A DNA stretch of 50,604 bases from Bacteroidales bacterium (GTDB lineage Bacteria; Bacteroidota; Bacteroidia; Bacteroidales; UBA932). This document shows, piece by piece, positions 39,370-48,533 of this stretch. Position 1 is the stretch's first letter. Each line of letters starts with the position of its first letter. The position numbers and the translations under genes were made by a program. The notes under the pieces are model-generated. The model saw nothing but the letters and a program-made list of their open reading frames with translations. It ran no database searches and was not told the origin of the DNA. The stretch is taken from contig JAFYEM010000015.1 in the NCBI GenBank assembly GCA_017544265.1, forward strand, positions 1 through 50,604. Direction: 5' to 3'.

Positions 39370-40302
39370 ATGAAAGTACTTAAACCAGCCTTAATCCTTC
39401 TTTTCCTGACGCTTTCAGCTGCAATCTGCGCAGCGCAGGAAACCTACCTGTTCGATGTCAAAGACGGCCAGTCACTCTATCTGGATGTCTATCGTCCGAC
39501 AGAGGGTGCCGACACCACCTTCCAGGGGCACAACAAGCCCATAGTCATGTTCGTCTTCGGAGGGGGCTTCATACAGGGAAACCGTTCCGAAAAGTTCTAC
39601 CTGCCCTGGTACAAACTGCTGAACGACGACGGCTATACCCTGGTTTCCATAGACTACCGTCTCGGAATGAAGGGATACAAGATGGGGAAAGGCCTTGCCG
39701 GTGCCTATAGGGACTGCAAGCAGTTCCTTGCGTCGCAGCAGATGGGCGTTGAAGATGTCTTCTCCGCAGTTTCTTACCTGAATGACAACGCCGAAGAACT
39801 CCGGCTCAACGCCTCTGATATCGTGCTTTCAGGAAGTTCCGCAGGCGCCATCATATCACTTGCAAGTGAATACGCCATACTCCGCGGTGAAACTGAAGGA
39901 CTGCCGGAAGGCTTCAATTTCCGGGGAATCATGTCCTTTGCCGGCGCCGTCATTTCCATAACCGGCGCTCCCGATTACCCTGCCGCCCCCTGCCCGACCC
40001 TGATGTTCCACGGCACCGCGGACAGAGCAGTAGCCTACGACCATTACGGTGCCTTCGGACGCGGTCTCTGGGGCAGCAGTTTCATTTCGAAGCAATTCCG
40101 GAAAAAGGGCTATAATCACAGCATTTACCGTTTTACGAAGCGGACTCACGACGTCGCCGGCTATATGGAGGCAATGTGGGAAAAAGAAAAAGAATTCCTT
40201 GAGCAGGATGTTATCCTGGGCAATGTCCGTTCCATAGACATGACCATAGACGATCCTTCCCTTCCGACTTGGGGTGACATTTCAATTGGCGACATTTACT
40301 GA
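39370..40302 (+). CDS. Secreted alpha/beta-hydrolase (esterase family)
   Basis: 310 residues with signal peptide (KPALILLFLTLSAAICAAQ). Alpha/beta-hydrolase with oxyanion region PIVMFVFGGGFIQGNRSEKF, the nucleophile elbow IVLSGSSAGAIISLASEYA, an Asp in LMFHGTADRAVAYDHY and a C-terminal His near TKRTHDVAGYMEAMWE. The full triad is plausible, so it should be an active carboxylesterase; substrate unknown. Start is three bases after the VWA gene, and its stop overlaps the queE start (TGATG), which argues for one operon. Confidence 0.92.
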   Translation: MKVLKPALILLFLTLSAAICAAQETYLFDVKDGQSLYLDVYRPTEGADTTFQGHNKPIVMFVFGGGFIQGNRSEKFYLPWYKLLNDDGYTLVSIDYRLGMKGYKMGKGLAGAYRDCKQFLASQQMGVEDVFSAVSYLNDNAEELRLNASDIVLSGSSAGAIISLASEYAILRGETEGLPEGFNFRGIMSFAGAVISITGAPDYPAAPCPTLMFHGTADRAVAYDHYGAFGRGLWGSSFISKQFRKKGYNHSIYRFTKRTHDVAGYMEAMWEKEKEFLEQDVILGNVRSIDMTIDDPSLPTWGDISIGDIY

Positions 40303-40874
40303 TGTACAGCATTAACGAAATCTTCTATTCACTCCAGGGAGAAGGCTTCTGGAGCGGCACGCCCATGATATTCGTGCGCTTCTCGGGATGCAATCTCAAG
40401 TGCCCCTTCTGCGACACCGACCACTCCATGAAGATGCAGCTCTCCCCTGCCGCACTTCTTGCCATGGTCCGCGACTGCGGCGGCGACTGCCGCAGGATAT
40501 GCCTCACCGGAGGCGAACCAGCGCTGCAAGTCGATGCAGTTCTTGTGGAACTGCTTCACAGTGCAGGCTACACCCTGCATATAGAGACCAACGGCACCAA
40601 AGACTTTCCGGAAGGAATCGACTGGATTACCGTAAGCCCGAAAACTGCGGTTTTTGACGACAACCGCGCCGATGTGGTTTTGAAAAAGGCCGATGAATTA
40701 AAACTTGTCTATACCCCCGGCTGCTCACCTGCTCTCTGGGAGGACTTCCCGGCCCCCTGGCACTTCCTCCAGCCCTGCTCCATGAAGAATACCTCCGAAG
40801 TCATTTCCTTCATCAAGGCCCATCCTCTCTGGCGCCTATCACTCCAGACACATAAATACCTGGATATCAGGTAA
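40302..40874 (+). CDS. queE: 7-carboxy-7-deazaguanine synthase
   Basis: 190 residues. Radical SAM enzyme that converts 6-carboxy-tetrahydropterin to 7-carboxy-7-deazaguanine. N-terminal FYSLQGEGFWSGTPMIFVRF followed by the radical SAM cluster CNLKCPFCDTDH (CxxxCxxC), the GGEP-type LTGGEPALQ and WITVSPK. A short-form QueE, complete. Start overlaps the esterase stop, so queE is translated with it. Confidence 0.97.
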   Translation: MYSINEIFYSLQGEGFWSGTPMIFVRFSGCNLKCPFCDTDHSMKMQLSPAALLAMVRDCGGDCRRICLTGGEPALQVDAVLVELLHSAGYTLHIETNGTKDFPEGIDWITVSPKTAVFDDNRADVVLKKADELKLVYTPGCSPALWEDFPAPWHFLQPCSMKNTSEVISFIKAHPLWRLSLQTHKYLDIR

Positions 40875-40885
40875 AGCTTGGGTAC

Positions 40886-40955
40886 GCCGTCAGCTGGCAG
40901 GGGCCCGGCGGCATCGACACCCTATTAAGCCGACGGGGCCCTGCCAGCTGACGGC
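40886..40955. repeat. Long inverted repeat after queE
   Basis: Arms 40886-40911 (starts GCCGTCAGCTGGCAGGGGCC) and 40930-40955 (ends CCTGCCAGCTGACGGC) pair over 26 bases with few mismatches around an 18-base loop. No T-tract follows. It may end the queuosine operon transcript or be a repeat element. Confidence 0.75.
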
Positions 40956-40980
40956 AGCCAAAGGTAACGTGGCGACACAG

Positions 40981-41008
40981 AAAAAGCCTGCCCGGGAAAA
41001 GGGCAGGC
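40981..41008 (-). terminator. Terminator of aquaporin gene
   Basis: On the minus strand GCCTGCCC (41008-41001), loop TTTTCCC, GGGCAGGC (40993-40986), then five T (40985-40981). A second hairpin GTACCCG/CGGGTAC (41014-41033) lies between it and the gene. Strong intrinsic terminator for leftward transcription. Confidence 0.8.
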
Positions 41009-41048
41009 TCGCTGTACCCGGAATGACGGGTACCATTCAATACGAAAA

Positions 41049-41720
41049 CTATTTCTTTTCGGCGAAATACTTCCAGCAGAGGGCGCTGAGAGCACCACCG
41101 GCGAGAGGGGCTACGATAAATACCCAGACATTTGCGAGGGCTTCACCGCCTGCGAAGAGAGCGGGACCGATGGAACGGGCAGGGTTCACGGAAGTTCCAG
41201 TGAGGTTGATGCACACAAGGTGAATCAAAATCAGGGTAAGACCGATTGCAAGACCGGCAAGTTTGCCTGCACCGAGTTTCTCATCGGTAGTTCCAAGTAC
41301 GACAAGCACAAAGAGGAAGGTTGCAATCACTTCCACGAGGATAGCACCGCCGATTCCTCCGGCATTTGCTATGCCGTTGGAGCCGAGGCCGCCTGTAAGG
41401 TCCGGAGCCGCAACAACTTTGGTCAGCAGAAGAAGGAGAGCACCTGCGATGATACCGCCGATGATCTGGCCGCACCAGTAGCCGCAGGCATCCTTCCAGC
41501 TCATCTTGCCGGAAAGCGCGACACCGAGGGTGATGGCAGGATTGATGTGGCAGCCGCTGATATTGCCGATGGTATAGGCCATGGCAATCACGGTGAGACC
41601 GAAGGCGATTGCAGTTCCGACTACACCGGCAGGAGTGTTGCACCCGAGGAACATGGCAGTTCCGCAACCAAGGAAAGTCAGCACGAAAGTGCCCAGACAT
41701 TCAGCAATGTACTTTTTCAT
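41049..41720 (-). CDS. aqpZ: Aquaporin (MIP channel, AqpZ type)
   Basis: 223 residues, six membrane helices. Two NPA loops: SGCHINPAITLG in the first half and TGTSVNPARSIGPAL in the second. In the second half LIHLVCINLTGTSVNPARS keeps the His, Thr and Arg of the AqpZ selectivity filter, and no glycerol-type residues are evident, so it should be a water channel. MKKYIAECLGTFVLTFLGCG is the first helix. It has its own promoter and terminator. Confidence 0.95.
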   Translation of the reverse strand: MKKYIAECLGTFVLTFLGCGTAMFLGCNTPAGVVGTAIAFGLTVIAMAYTIGNISGCHINPAITLGVALSGKMSWKDACGYWCGQIIGGIIAGALLLLLTKVVAAPDLTGGLGSNGIANAGGIGGAILVEVIATFLFVLVVLGTTDEKLGAGKLAGLAIGLTLILIHLVCINLTGTSVNPARSIGPALFAGGEALANVWVFIVAPLAGGALSALCWKYFAEKK

Positions 41721-41763
41721 AGTTTTTGGTTTTAGTTATTAGGTTTGAATTTGTTAATCTCTA

Positions 41764-41795
41764 CAAATCTACACAAATTTACTGACTTTCGCAAA
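41764..41795 (-). promoter_or_regulatory. Aquaporin promoter
   Basis: Minus-strand TTTG (41795-41792), 20 bases, TAGATTTG (41771-41764), 43 bases before the ATG at 41720. A second TAAATTTG between the elements (41776-41783) lacks a partner at the right distance. Confidence 0.65.
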
Positions 41796-41799
41796 TGCT

Positions 41800-41886
41800 G
41801 TGCACCGTCTGCTTTTTTTGAGCAGGAGAAGCACGGTTTTCCCGGATTTTTGAACTCCGCCTGCCAATTTTTCGCAGACGGTGCAC
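41800..41886. repeat. Inverted repeat between divergent promoters
   Basis: GTGCACCGTCTGC (41800-41812) and GCAGACGGTGCAC (41874-41886) are perfect 13-bp inverted arms 61 bases apart, situated exactly between the aquaporin and S9 peptidase promoters. An open frame on the minus strand through it is judged spurious. Confidence 0.75.
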
Positions 41887-41901
41887 GCTTATGGGGCATC
41901 C

Positions 41902-41932
41902 TTTGAAAATCGGGAAAAGTTTTATACATTTG
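41902..41932 (+). promoter_or_regulatory. S9 peptidase promoter
   Basis: TTTG (41902-41905), 19 bases, TACATTTG (41925-41932), 21 bases before the ATG at 41954. Confidence 0.7.
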
Positions 41933-41953
41933 GAGTTATGAAATTTAGTGCCT

Positions 41954-44116
41954 ATGAAAAAATTTGCTTTTGCGGCAGCGATTCTATGTTGCCTGTTTTC
42001 CTGTAGTGAACAAATGAGGATAGACAAGGATTATATCGGGCCTTCCGCCATTAAGGTCGAGAATGGAAAGATGACACCGGAGGTGCTTCTGTCGCTCGGC
42101 CGTTTGAGCGATCCCCAGCTCTCGCCGGACGGTACCACAATCCTTTACGGAGTGAGTTACACCGATATCGCCGCAAACCGCAGCGTCCGCAATCTGTTCA
42201 CAACTCCTGCAAACGGCGGCGAAAAGACCCAGCTCACCTCTGAAGGGAAAAGCATAAGCTGCGCCCGCTGGGCCCTTGACGGAAAGTCTATTTATTTCCT
42301 CCAGGGCGGGCAGCTTTACAAGGCTCCATACCGCGATGGAAAACTTGGCCGGAAAGTGCTCCTGAGCGATGTCAAGGACGGGATGGGAGAATTCGCCCTC
42401 TCCCCTGACGGCAGCTCAATCATATATTCAGCAGAGGTTCGCAGCACCGTGGAACTTCCTTCAGATACCGATCCGGCGCTCGACAAGGCACAGGCATACG
42501 CCACCGAGGATTTGATGTACCGCCACTGGGACCACTGGGTGGAAAAGATCAACCATACTTTCATCGCCCGCCTCGACGGAAAGATTACCCGCGACAATTC
42601 CATAGACATCCTTGGCGGCGAGGATGTGAAATTTCAGCTTCCGAACGGCCCATGGGGCGGACTGGAGCAGCTCAGCTGGTCACCTGACGGCAAGAAAATC
42701 GCCTATTCCTGCAAGAAGCTCACTGGAAAGGAGTACGCTTTTTCGACCAATACCTGTATTTATGTCTATGACATCGAAAGCGGTGAAACCAGCCAGCTGA
42801 CTTTTTCCGGCGGATATGACACTGACCCGGTTTGGAGCCCTGACGGCTCTTCCATTGCCTTCCTCAGCATGGAACGTGACGGCTACGAGGCTGACAAAAC
42901 CCGTCTTATGCTGATTCCGGCAGAGGGCGGCGAGCCCATAGACCTTACTGCTTCATTCAAGTACAATGCTGCCGGCCCTCTATGGTCTCATGACAGCAAG
43001 TCCATATTCTTCAATGCTCTTGCAGAAGGGCTCCAGGGAATTTTCAAAGTTTCCGCCGAATCCGGAGCCATCGAACGCCTCACTCCGGACACGCTCTGGT
43101 ATGATTTCTTCACGCCTTTCGCGGTGCTTGAAGACGGAACGCTTCTTACCTCTTACTATTCAATGGATTTTCCCCTCGAGCTTGTTACGGTCCGGGACGG
43201 CGTTCCTTCAAGGATTACCACAGAAAACGACTCCATACTTTCCCAGTTGACCCCTCACAAGACTGAGCTCCGCTATGTCAAGACTGTGGACGGGCAGGAT
43301 ATGCTGACCTGGGTTCTTTTCCCTCCCCAGTTTGACCCTGCGAAGAAGTACCCCGCAATAGAAATCACCCTTGGAGGCCCTCAGGGCACTCTTTCCCAGG
43401 ATTGGTCCTATCGCTGGAATTATATGCTTATGGCTTATCAGGGTTATGTGGTGGTGCTTCCGAACCGTCGCGGAACGACTGCCTTCGGGCAGCCCTGGTG
43501 CGAAGAAATCAGCGGCGACTACATAGGCCTTAACATGCAGGACTACCTGAGCGCGGCACGTGCAATCAAGGCCGAGCCGTACATCAGCGGTGTCGCTGCC
43601 TGCGGCGCATCATACGGCGGTTATTCTGTCTATTACCTCGCGGGCATACACGGTGATGTCTATGACTGCTTCATCGCCCACGCCGGCATTTTCAACGAAG
43701 AGCACATGTACATGACCACCGAGGAAATGTGGTTCCCCAACTGGGACAACGGCGGACTTCACGAGTATGCCTATACTCCCGGCGAACTCGGTCCCCGCGG
43801 CGACGGACAGACCTTCGGCGGCATCCGCCAGGGCGGCTCCCCCTGGAGCAACCTTCCCAAGGCAGTTCGGCACTACACCAACTCCCCGCATAAGCTGATC
43901 CAGAACTGGCACACCCCCATCCTCTGCATCCACGGCTGCATGGACTTCCGCGTACCCTACGATGAAGCCATGGCCGCCTTCGGTGCCGCCCAGATGATGG
44001 GAGTCCCATCCAAACTGATTCTTTTCCCCGAAGAAAACCACTGGATCCTCCAACCCCAGAACGCCCTCTACTGGCACCGCAGTTACTTCGACTGGCTGGA
44101 TAGATGGATGAAGTAA
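41954..44116 (+). CDS. S9-family prolyl oligopeptidase lipoprotein
   Basis: 720 residues. Lipoprotein signal: AAAILCCLFSCS (Cys near 17), giving an outer-membrane-anchored periplasmic or surface peptidase. An N-terminal beta-propeller with WD-like repeats (SWSPDGKKIAYSCKKLTGKE; VWSPDGSSIAFLSMERDGYE; LWSHDSKSIFFNALAEG) precedes the peptidase S9 domain with the nucleophile in CGASYGGYSVYYLAG, the Asp in CIHGCMDFRVPYDEA and the His in PEENHWILQP. Length suits acylaminoacyl-/dipeptidyl-peptidase types. ATG 41954 is used, not an upstream GTG at 41948, since it fits the promoter. Confidence 0.94.
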   Translation: MKKFAFAAAILCCLFSCSEQMRIDKDYIGPSAIKVENGKMTPEVLLSLGRLSDPQLSPDGTTILYGVSYTDIAANRSVRNLFTTPANGGEKTQLTSEGKSISCARWALDGKSIYFLQGGQLYKAPYRDGKLGRKVLLSDVKDGMGEFALSPDGSSIIYSAEVRSTVELPSDTDPALDKAQAYATEDLMYRHWDHWVEKINHTFIARLDGKITRDNSIDILGGEDVKFQLPNGPWGGLEQLSWSPDGKKIAYSCKKLTGKEYAFSTNTCIYVYDIESGETSQLTFSGGYDTDPVWSPDGSSIAFLSMERDGYEADKTRLMLIPAEGGEPIDLTASFKYNAAGPLWSHDSKSIFFNALAEGLQGIFKVSAESGAIERLTPDTLWYDFFTPFAVLEDGTLLTSYYSMDFPLELVTVRDGVPSRITTENDSILSQLTPHKTELRYVKTVDGQDMLTWVLFPPQFDPAKKYPAIEITLGGPQGTLSQDWSYRWNYMLMAYQGYVVVLPNRRGTTAFGQPWCEEISGDYIGLNMQDYLSAARAIKAEPYISGVAACGASYGGYSVYYLAGIHGDVYDCFIAHAGIFNEEHMYMTTEEMWFPNWDNGGLHEYAYTPGELGPRGDGQTFGGIRQGGSPWSNLPKAVRHYTNSPHKLIQNWHTPILCIHGCMDFRVPYDEAMAAFGAAQMMGVPSKLILFPEENHWILQPQNALYWHRSYFDWLDRWMK

Positions 44117-44121
44117 GCCGT

Positions 44122-44146
44122 CCACCTGCTCGAAAAATGCAGGTGG
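44122..44146. terminator. Hairpin between convergent S9 and PPDK-like genes
   Basis: CCACCTGC (44122-44129), loop of nine, GCAGGTGG (44139-44146). Eight pairs, no T-tract after it on either strand. Confidence 0.4.
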
Positions 44147-44198
44147 CACACTGAGGCAGCGGTGGGCCGAAGTGCACCGGCGGGAAGGCGGAAAAAGA

Positions 44199-47108
44199 TT
44201 AGAGTTTGATAAACGCCCTGGAGGCGCGGCCGTCTATGCAGATGGAAAGTGGCTTGGAGAGGCGGATGTGCCTCAGGTAGCGGGTTTCATAGACAGCTTC
44301 CATGGAATCTAAAGAAGCTACATCGAAGCAGTCCAGCGGGCGGGCGTAGGGATTGACATTCACATATCCCACATTGAAAGAAGTCAGGTTCTGGAAGAAA
44401 TGCGTGCCCTGGCTCGGGTCCACCCGGAAATTCTCCAGGCAGCATTCAACTATCACCTTCGCCTCGGAAATATCTCCCCACTTGACCGGCACCCCGAGAG
44501 AAGGAATGCTGGAACCCCAGCGTCCGTATCCCACAAGCAGGTATCCCCTCCCTTCCGAACGCATCCGGGCATTCAGCGCGGAAATAGTTTCGGCCATGTG
44601 CCTAGTTGCAGTAATGTCGAAGGCCTCAGGACGGAGATAGACAATATCCTCCACATCATTGATCCAGCCGGTGCCGAGAGCGCTGTCCGAAAGAATAAGC
44701 GCCCCGGAAGTGTCTATTTTTTTCCAGTCCACCTCGATTTTGCGGGTGTCAACTGAAATGGGCCGGATCTGCAGCACATTGAATATAGGAGTTTCGGACT
44801 CGAGGTCCGCGGCGAATTCAATCTCCACTGCGCACTTCATTTCCTCCTGCCCTATTTTCAGAAGCCGTGAAATAATCTCCGCAAGCGGGAATTTTCCGTA
44901 TTTGAGAATATGCGCGAAAGTGACAAACTTCGGCCCCTCGGGAAGCGGAGAATCCACCATACGCATATTCGCCATGTCGAAGGTCGATACGACCCTGCGC
45001 AGAGACGAAAACCGGCCGCATTCGGGAATGGGAATCCGCTCGAGGTTCACAGCATCGTCCACCGAAGTCTTGAACTTGTCCGGCAGAAGGTTCAGTGCAT
45101 ACATGACCTTCTGGGTATCACGCATTGCAAGTTCGGGAGTGGAAGTCTGAAGGACGTTCTTGGGATATTCAGGAGAAAAGCGAAGTACTTCTTCACCGTC
45201 CACGACAGCCTTGCCGAGTCCATAGGCAAGCTTGACTATCCCCTCTTCCGCCTTTTCATAGCCAAGCGGATAGAAATTCAGCGAACGGGCGACACCCGAA
45301 AGCGTAGGGAAATAGAAGCCGTTTTCCTCGCTTCCGCAGACTTCCTGGATGACTATTCCCATCTTTTCCTCGGAGATCACATTTGCCGAAGCAGTGATAT
45401 AGCCTCTTGAGGAAGCGAAATAGACAGAGGCATAGACACTCTTGATGGCTTTGGACAGTAACCTGAGCATCTGGTCCTCATTCTCAGTGCGGGGTATCAT
45501 ATAGGTCGAATAAACACCCGCAAAAGGCTGATAGTAAGAATCTTCCAGCTTGGAAGAAGAACGGACGGCAAGGGGTTTGCGGACATGCCGCAGGAAGATC
45601 TTGAGCGCGTCTGTCAGATCCCGGGGAAGAGTGGAGGAAACGAACTCGGAGAGAATCTCCTCGTCGGAGATATCCGCATTTATTACATATTGAAGGCCGT
45701 TCTCCAGAATGAAACGGTCAAAGAAATCCGTGGTCACTACAAGTGTCCTCGGGACCATGACCCGGACATCCTCCCATTCGTTATAGAGTCTATATTTTGA
45801 AAGAATGTGGTTGAGGAACGACAGGCCGCGTGCCTTTCCGCCCAGAGAACCGTCTCCGAGCCTGGTGAACCAAAGCGCGTCGTTGAAAGTATCCTTGTCG
45901 AATCTGGCGACCACGCCCAGCCCCTGACTGATACGGTAATCCCTGATGGCCTTCACTGCAGAAGCGCGGGATTCGGCGGGAGTGTCGAAATGCGACGCCT
46001 TGACCATGTTCCCGATTTTGAAAATACCACGTGCGAGCAGCCACCTTGAAATATAATTCTTGGATGTAAGACGAAGCAGAGCCTTGTCCGAAATAGTGTC
46101 TATAATGCGCTCCGCGCCGTAAAGGTCGCTGGCGCGGTACTCTTCTCCCCTGTCCACCGCGACGAAATCGCCGAAGCCGAACTCGCGGCCGATGTACTCT
46201 GAAACATCGTGCGTGAGGGTTTTCGAGCGCTTCATCACAAAACCGGCACGAATGGACGCGGCAACATCCTTCATGCTCTCCTGAGAAGACTGCATGAGAA
46301 TTGGCATCTTGGGGTCGTCGCGCCGGATATACTTGCAAAGATCCACTCCGGCATCCAGTTTCTCCGCCGAAGAAGGATCTCCGCGATGCAGCACGAAACC
46401 GATGTCGGAGATAACTCCGAGAAGGTTGTGCTTGTATTTTTCGTATAGTGCAAGCGCATCGTCATAGTTCGTGGCCATTAGAATCTTCGGGCGCGAGCGC
46501 TTGCGCAGTATCTGCTGTGCCTCGTTGAGCGCATCCTGGATTGCGGCGCTGTTCTGCTGAAGAACAAGCGTATAGAGCACAGGCAGATAGGTTGAATAAT
46601 ACCGTACCGAATCCTCGACCAGCAGGATGCACTGCACCCCGCAGCCGAGGATATCGTTTTCGGCATTCAGACTGTCTTCAAGGAGTTTGATGATCGCAAT
46701 AATCAGATCGGTGGAATTATTCCAGCAGAAGACATAGTCTATAAAAGATGTGTCCCTGTCTTCAATCTTGCGATAGACTTCGCGGGAAAAGGCAGACAGA
46801 AGGACAATCGGGGGGTCGGGGCAGATGGTCTTGAATTTCGATGAGAATTCAAAGACATCCATTTCCCCGACACTGTACATGGTGATGACAAGGTCGAAGC
46901 GCTCTCCCCTCTCCACAAGTGCAAGGGCGTCCAGGGTGGATTCCGCCCTGACGAACTCCGGAGGGTTCGACAGATTCAGTTCGGAATACTCCCGGGTTAT
47001 CTGGACATCCAGACGGCCGTCCTCTTCGAGAGAGAAGTTGTCATAGTTGTTGCACACCAGGAGTATCCTCCTGATGCGCACAGACATAAGCGAATCGAAA
47101 CCTGCCAT
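44199..47108 (-). CDS. Two receiver-like domains fused to PPDK-type ATP/pyruvate-binding domain
   Basis: 969 residues. Residues about 13-150 are a receiver-like domain whose phospho-Asp position reads LVITMYS, so the Asp is lost. Residues about 158-310 form a second receiver with the acidic pair LLVEDS (165-166), Asp235 in GVISDIGF, Ser-Ser at 274-275 and Lys293 in VMKRS, so it could be phosphorylated. From about 415 the PPDK_N (ATP-grasp) part follows: GDGSLGGKARGLSFLNHIL, VRKPLAVRSSSKLEDSYYQP and IQEVCGSEENGFYFPTLSG. The swivelling phosphohistidine domain and the PEP/pyruvate TIM barrel of PPDK are absent. Bacteroidota homologues are annotated as PEP/pyruvate-binding proteins; the substrate and role are unknown. 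Starts 23 bases after gdhA. Confidence 0.85.
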   Translation of the reverse strand: MAGFDSLMSVRIRRILLVCNNYDNFSLEEDGRLDVQITREYSELNLSNPPEFVRAESTLDALALVERGERFDLVITMYSVGEMDVFEFSSKFKTICPDPPIVLLSAFSREVYRKIEDRDTSFIDYVFCWNNSTDLIIAIIKLLEDSLNAENDILGCGVQCILLVEDSVRYYSTYLPVLYTLVLQQNSAAIQDALNEAQQILRKRSRPKILMATNYDDALALYEKYKHNLLGVISDIGFVLHRGDPSSAEKLDAGVDLCKYIRRDDPKMPILMQSSQESMKDVAASIRAGFVMKRSKTLTHDVSEYIGREFGFGDFVAVDRGEEYRASDLYGAERIIDTISDKALLRLTSKNYISRWLLARGIFKIGNMVKASHFDTPAESRASAVKAIRDYRISQGLGVVARFDKDTFNDALWFTRLGDGSLGGKARGLSFLNHILSKYRLYNEWEDVRVMVPRTLVVTTDFFDRFILENGLQYVINADISDEEILSEFVSSTLPRDLTDALKIFLRHVRKPLAVRSSSKLEDSYYQPFAGVYSTYMIPRTENEDQMLRLLSKAIKSVYASVYFASSRGYITASANVISEEKMGIVIQEVCGSEENGFYFPTLSGVARSLNFYPLGYEKAEEGIVKLAYGLGKAVVDGEEVLRFSPEYPKNVLQTSTPELAMRDTQKVMYALNLLPDKFKTSVDDAVNLERIPIPECGRFSSLRRVVSTFDMANMRMVDSPLPEGPKFVTFAHILKYGKFPLAEIISRLLKIGQEEMKCAVEIEFAADLESETPIFNVLQIRPISVDTRKIEVDWKKIDTSGALILSDSALGTGWINDVEDIVYLRPEAFDITATRHMAETISALNARMRSEGRGYLLVGYGRWGSSIPSLGVPVKWGDISEAKVIVECCLENFRVDPSQGTHFFQNLTSFNVGYVNVNPYARPLDCFDVASLDSMEAVYETRYLRHIRLSKPLSICIDGRASRAFIKL

Positions 47109-47131
47109 TTAAATGGTATTAGTGAAAAGTT

Positions 47132-48487
47132 CTAAACCAGTCCCTGGTCAACCATGGCGTCAGCAACTTTAATGAAGCCGGCGATATTGGCGCCGCGGAC
47201 ATAATTGATGTACCCGTCCTCGTCGGTGCCGTACTTGAGGCAGGCGGCGTGGATATCGGACATAATCCTGTGAAGCTGTTTGTCCACTTCATCGGAGGTC
47301 CATTTGACCCTCATGGAATTCTGGGACATTTCCAGTCCGGAGGTTGCAACGCCGCCGGCGTTCGAGGCCTTTCCGGGAGAGTAGAGCATCTTGTGCTCCT
47401 GGAAGATGGCGATAGCTTCCGGTGTTGAAGGCATGTTAGCACCTTCCGCAACGCACCAGCAACCGCCTGCGACCAGATTCTCGGCATCCTGCTTCTCGAT
47501 TTCATTCTGAGTCGCACAGGGAAGCGCTATGTCGCAGGGAATCCTCCAGGGGCGCTCGCCAGGATAGTAGGTGGCTCCGGGGAACTTCACAGCATATTCC
47601 TTGATACGTCCGCGAAGGACATTCTTGAGATAGAAGACGTAATTGAGTTTCTCCTCGGTAAGGCCTTCGGGATCATAGACGAATCCGTCGGAATCCGACA
47701 GGGTCACGACTTTTGCACCGAGGCGCATTGCCTTCTGCGCGGCATACTGGGCCACGTTTCCGGCGCCTGAGATAAGCACTGTGGCACCTTCGAACTTCTT
47801 GCCGCGGGTCGCGAGCATCTGCTCGGCGAAGTAGCAGAGACCATATCCGGTGGCTTCCGGGCGAAGCAGGGAGCCGCCCCAGCCGAGACCTTTCCCGGTA
47901 AGGGTTCCGGTGAACTCGTTGCGGAGCCTTTTGTACTGGCCGAACAGGAAGCCTATTTCACGTCCGCCGACGCCGATATCTCCGGCGGGCACGTCGGTGT
48001 CCTGGCCGATATGCTTCTGGAGTTCAGTCATGAAACTCTGGCAGAAACGCATGACCTCGGCATCGGAACGGCCCCGGGGATTGAAATCGGAACCGCCCTT
48101 GGCGCCGCCCATCGGAAGCGTGGTAAGACTGTTCTTGAAGCTCTGCTCGAAAGCGAGGAATTTCATAACCGAGAGGTTCACGCTGGCGTGGAAGCGGATT
48201 CCGCCCTTGTAGGGGCCGATGGCGCTGTTGCACTACACCCTGTAGCCCTTGTTGATGTGAATCTCGCCGCGGTCATCCATCCAGGGGACCCTGAACATGA
48301 TGATACGCTCCGGTTCGATTATCCTTTCCAGGATCTTCAAGTCAATGTAGTGAGGGTTTTCTGCGATGTAAGGCGCAACGCTCTCGACGACCTCACGGAC
48401 CGCCTGGTGAAACTCCTTCTCACCGGGATTCTTTGCTACCACATCCGCCATCAGGCTGTCGATGTAGTTTCTTGTAAATTTATCCAT
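47132..48487 (-). pseudogene. gdhA: NADP-type glutamate dehydrogenase interrupted by amber codon
   Basis: Hexameric-type GDH of about 451 codons that makes glutamate from 2-oxoglutarate and ammonia. Residues 1-84 (MDKFTRNYIDSLMADVVAKN, ERIIMFRVPWMDDRGEIHIN, KGYRV) are followed by TAG at 48235-48233, then the same frame continues with CNSAIGPYKGGIRFHASVNL and LPMGGAKGGSDFNPRGRSDA. In the family the interrupted codon is Gln (GYRVQ), so CAG to TAG. Frame is kept; no indel. TAG is an ordinary stop elsewhere in the window (parA, mltD, hsdS). Reinitiation at GTG 48181 would miss the catalytic-pocket part. The gene lies between nifJ and the receiver-PPDK gene. Confidence 0.93.
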
Positions 48488-48533
48488 AACTAAAATAAAT
48501 ACACTACTAATTATTTATCTCATTTGTAATTAG

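Noticed and set aside
41732-42027. Minus-strand frames through the aquaporin/S9 intergenic space
   Set aside because: They lie over two promoters and an inverted repeat and have no family resemblance.
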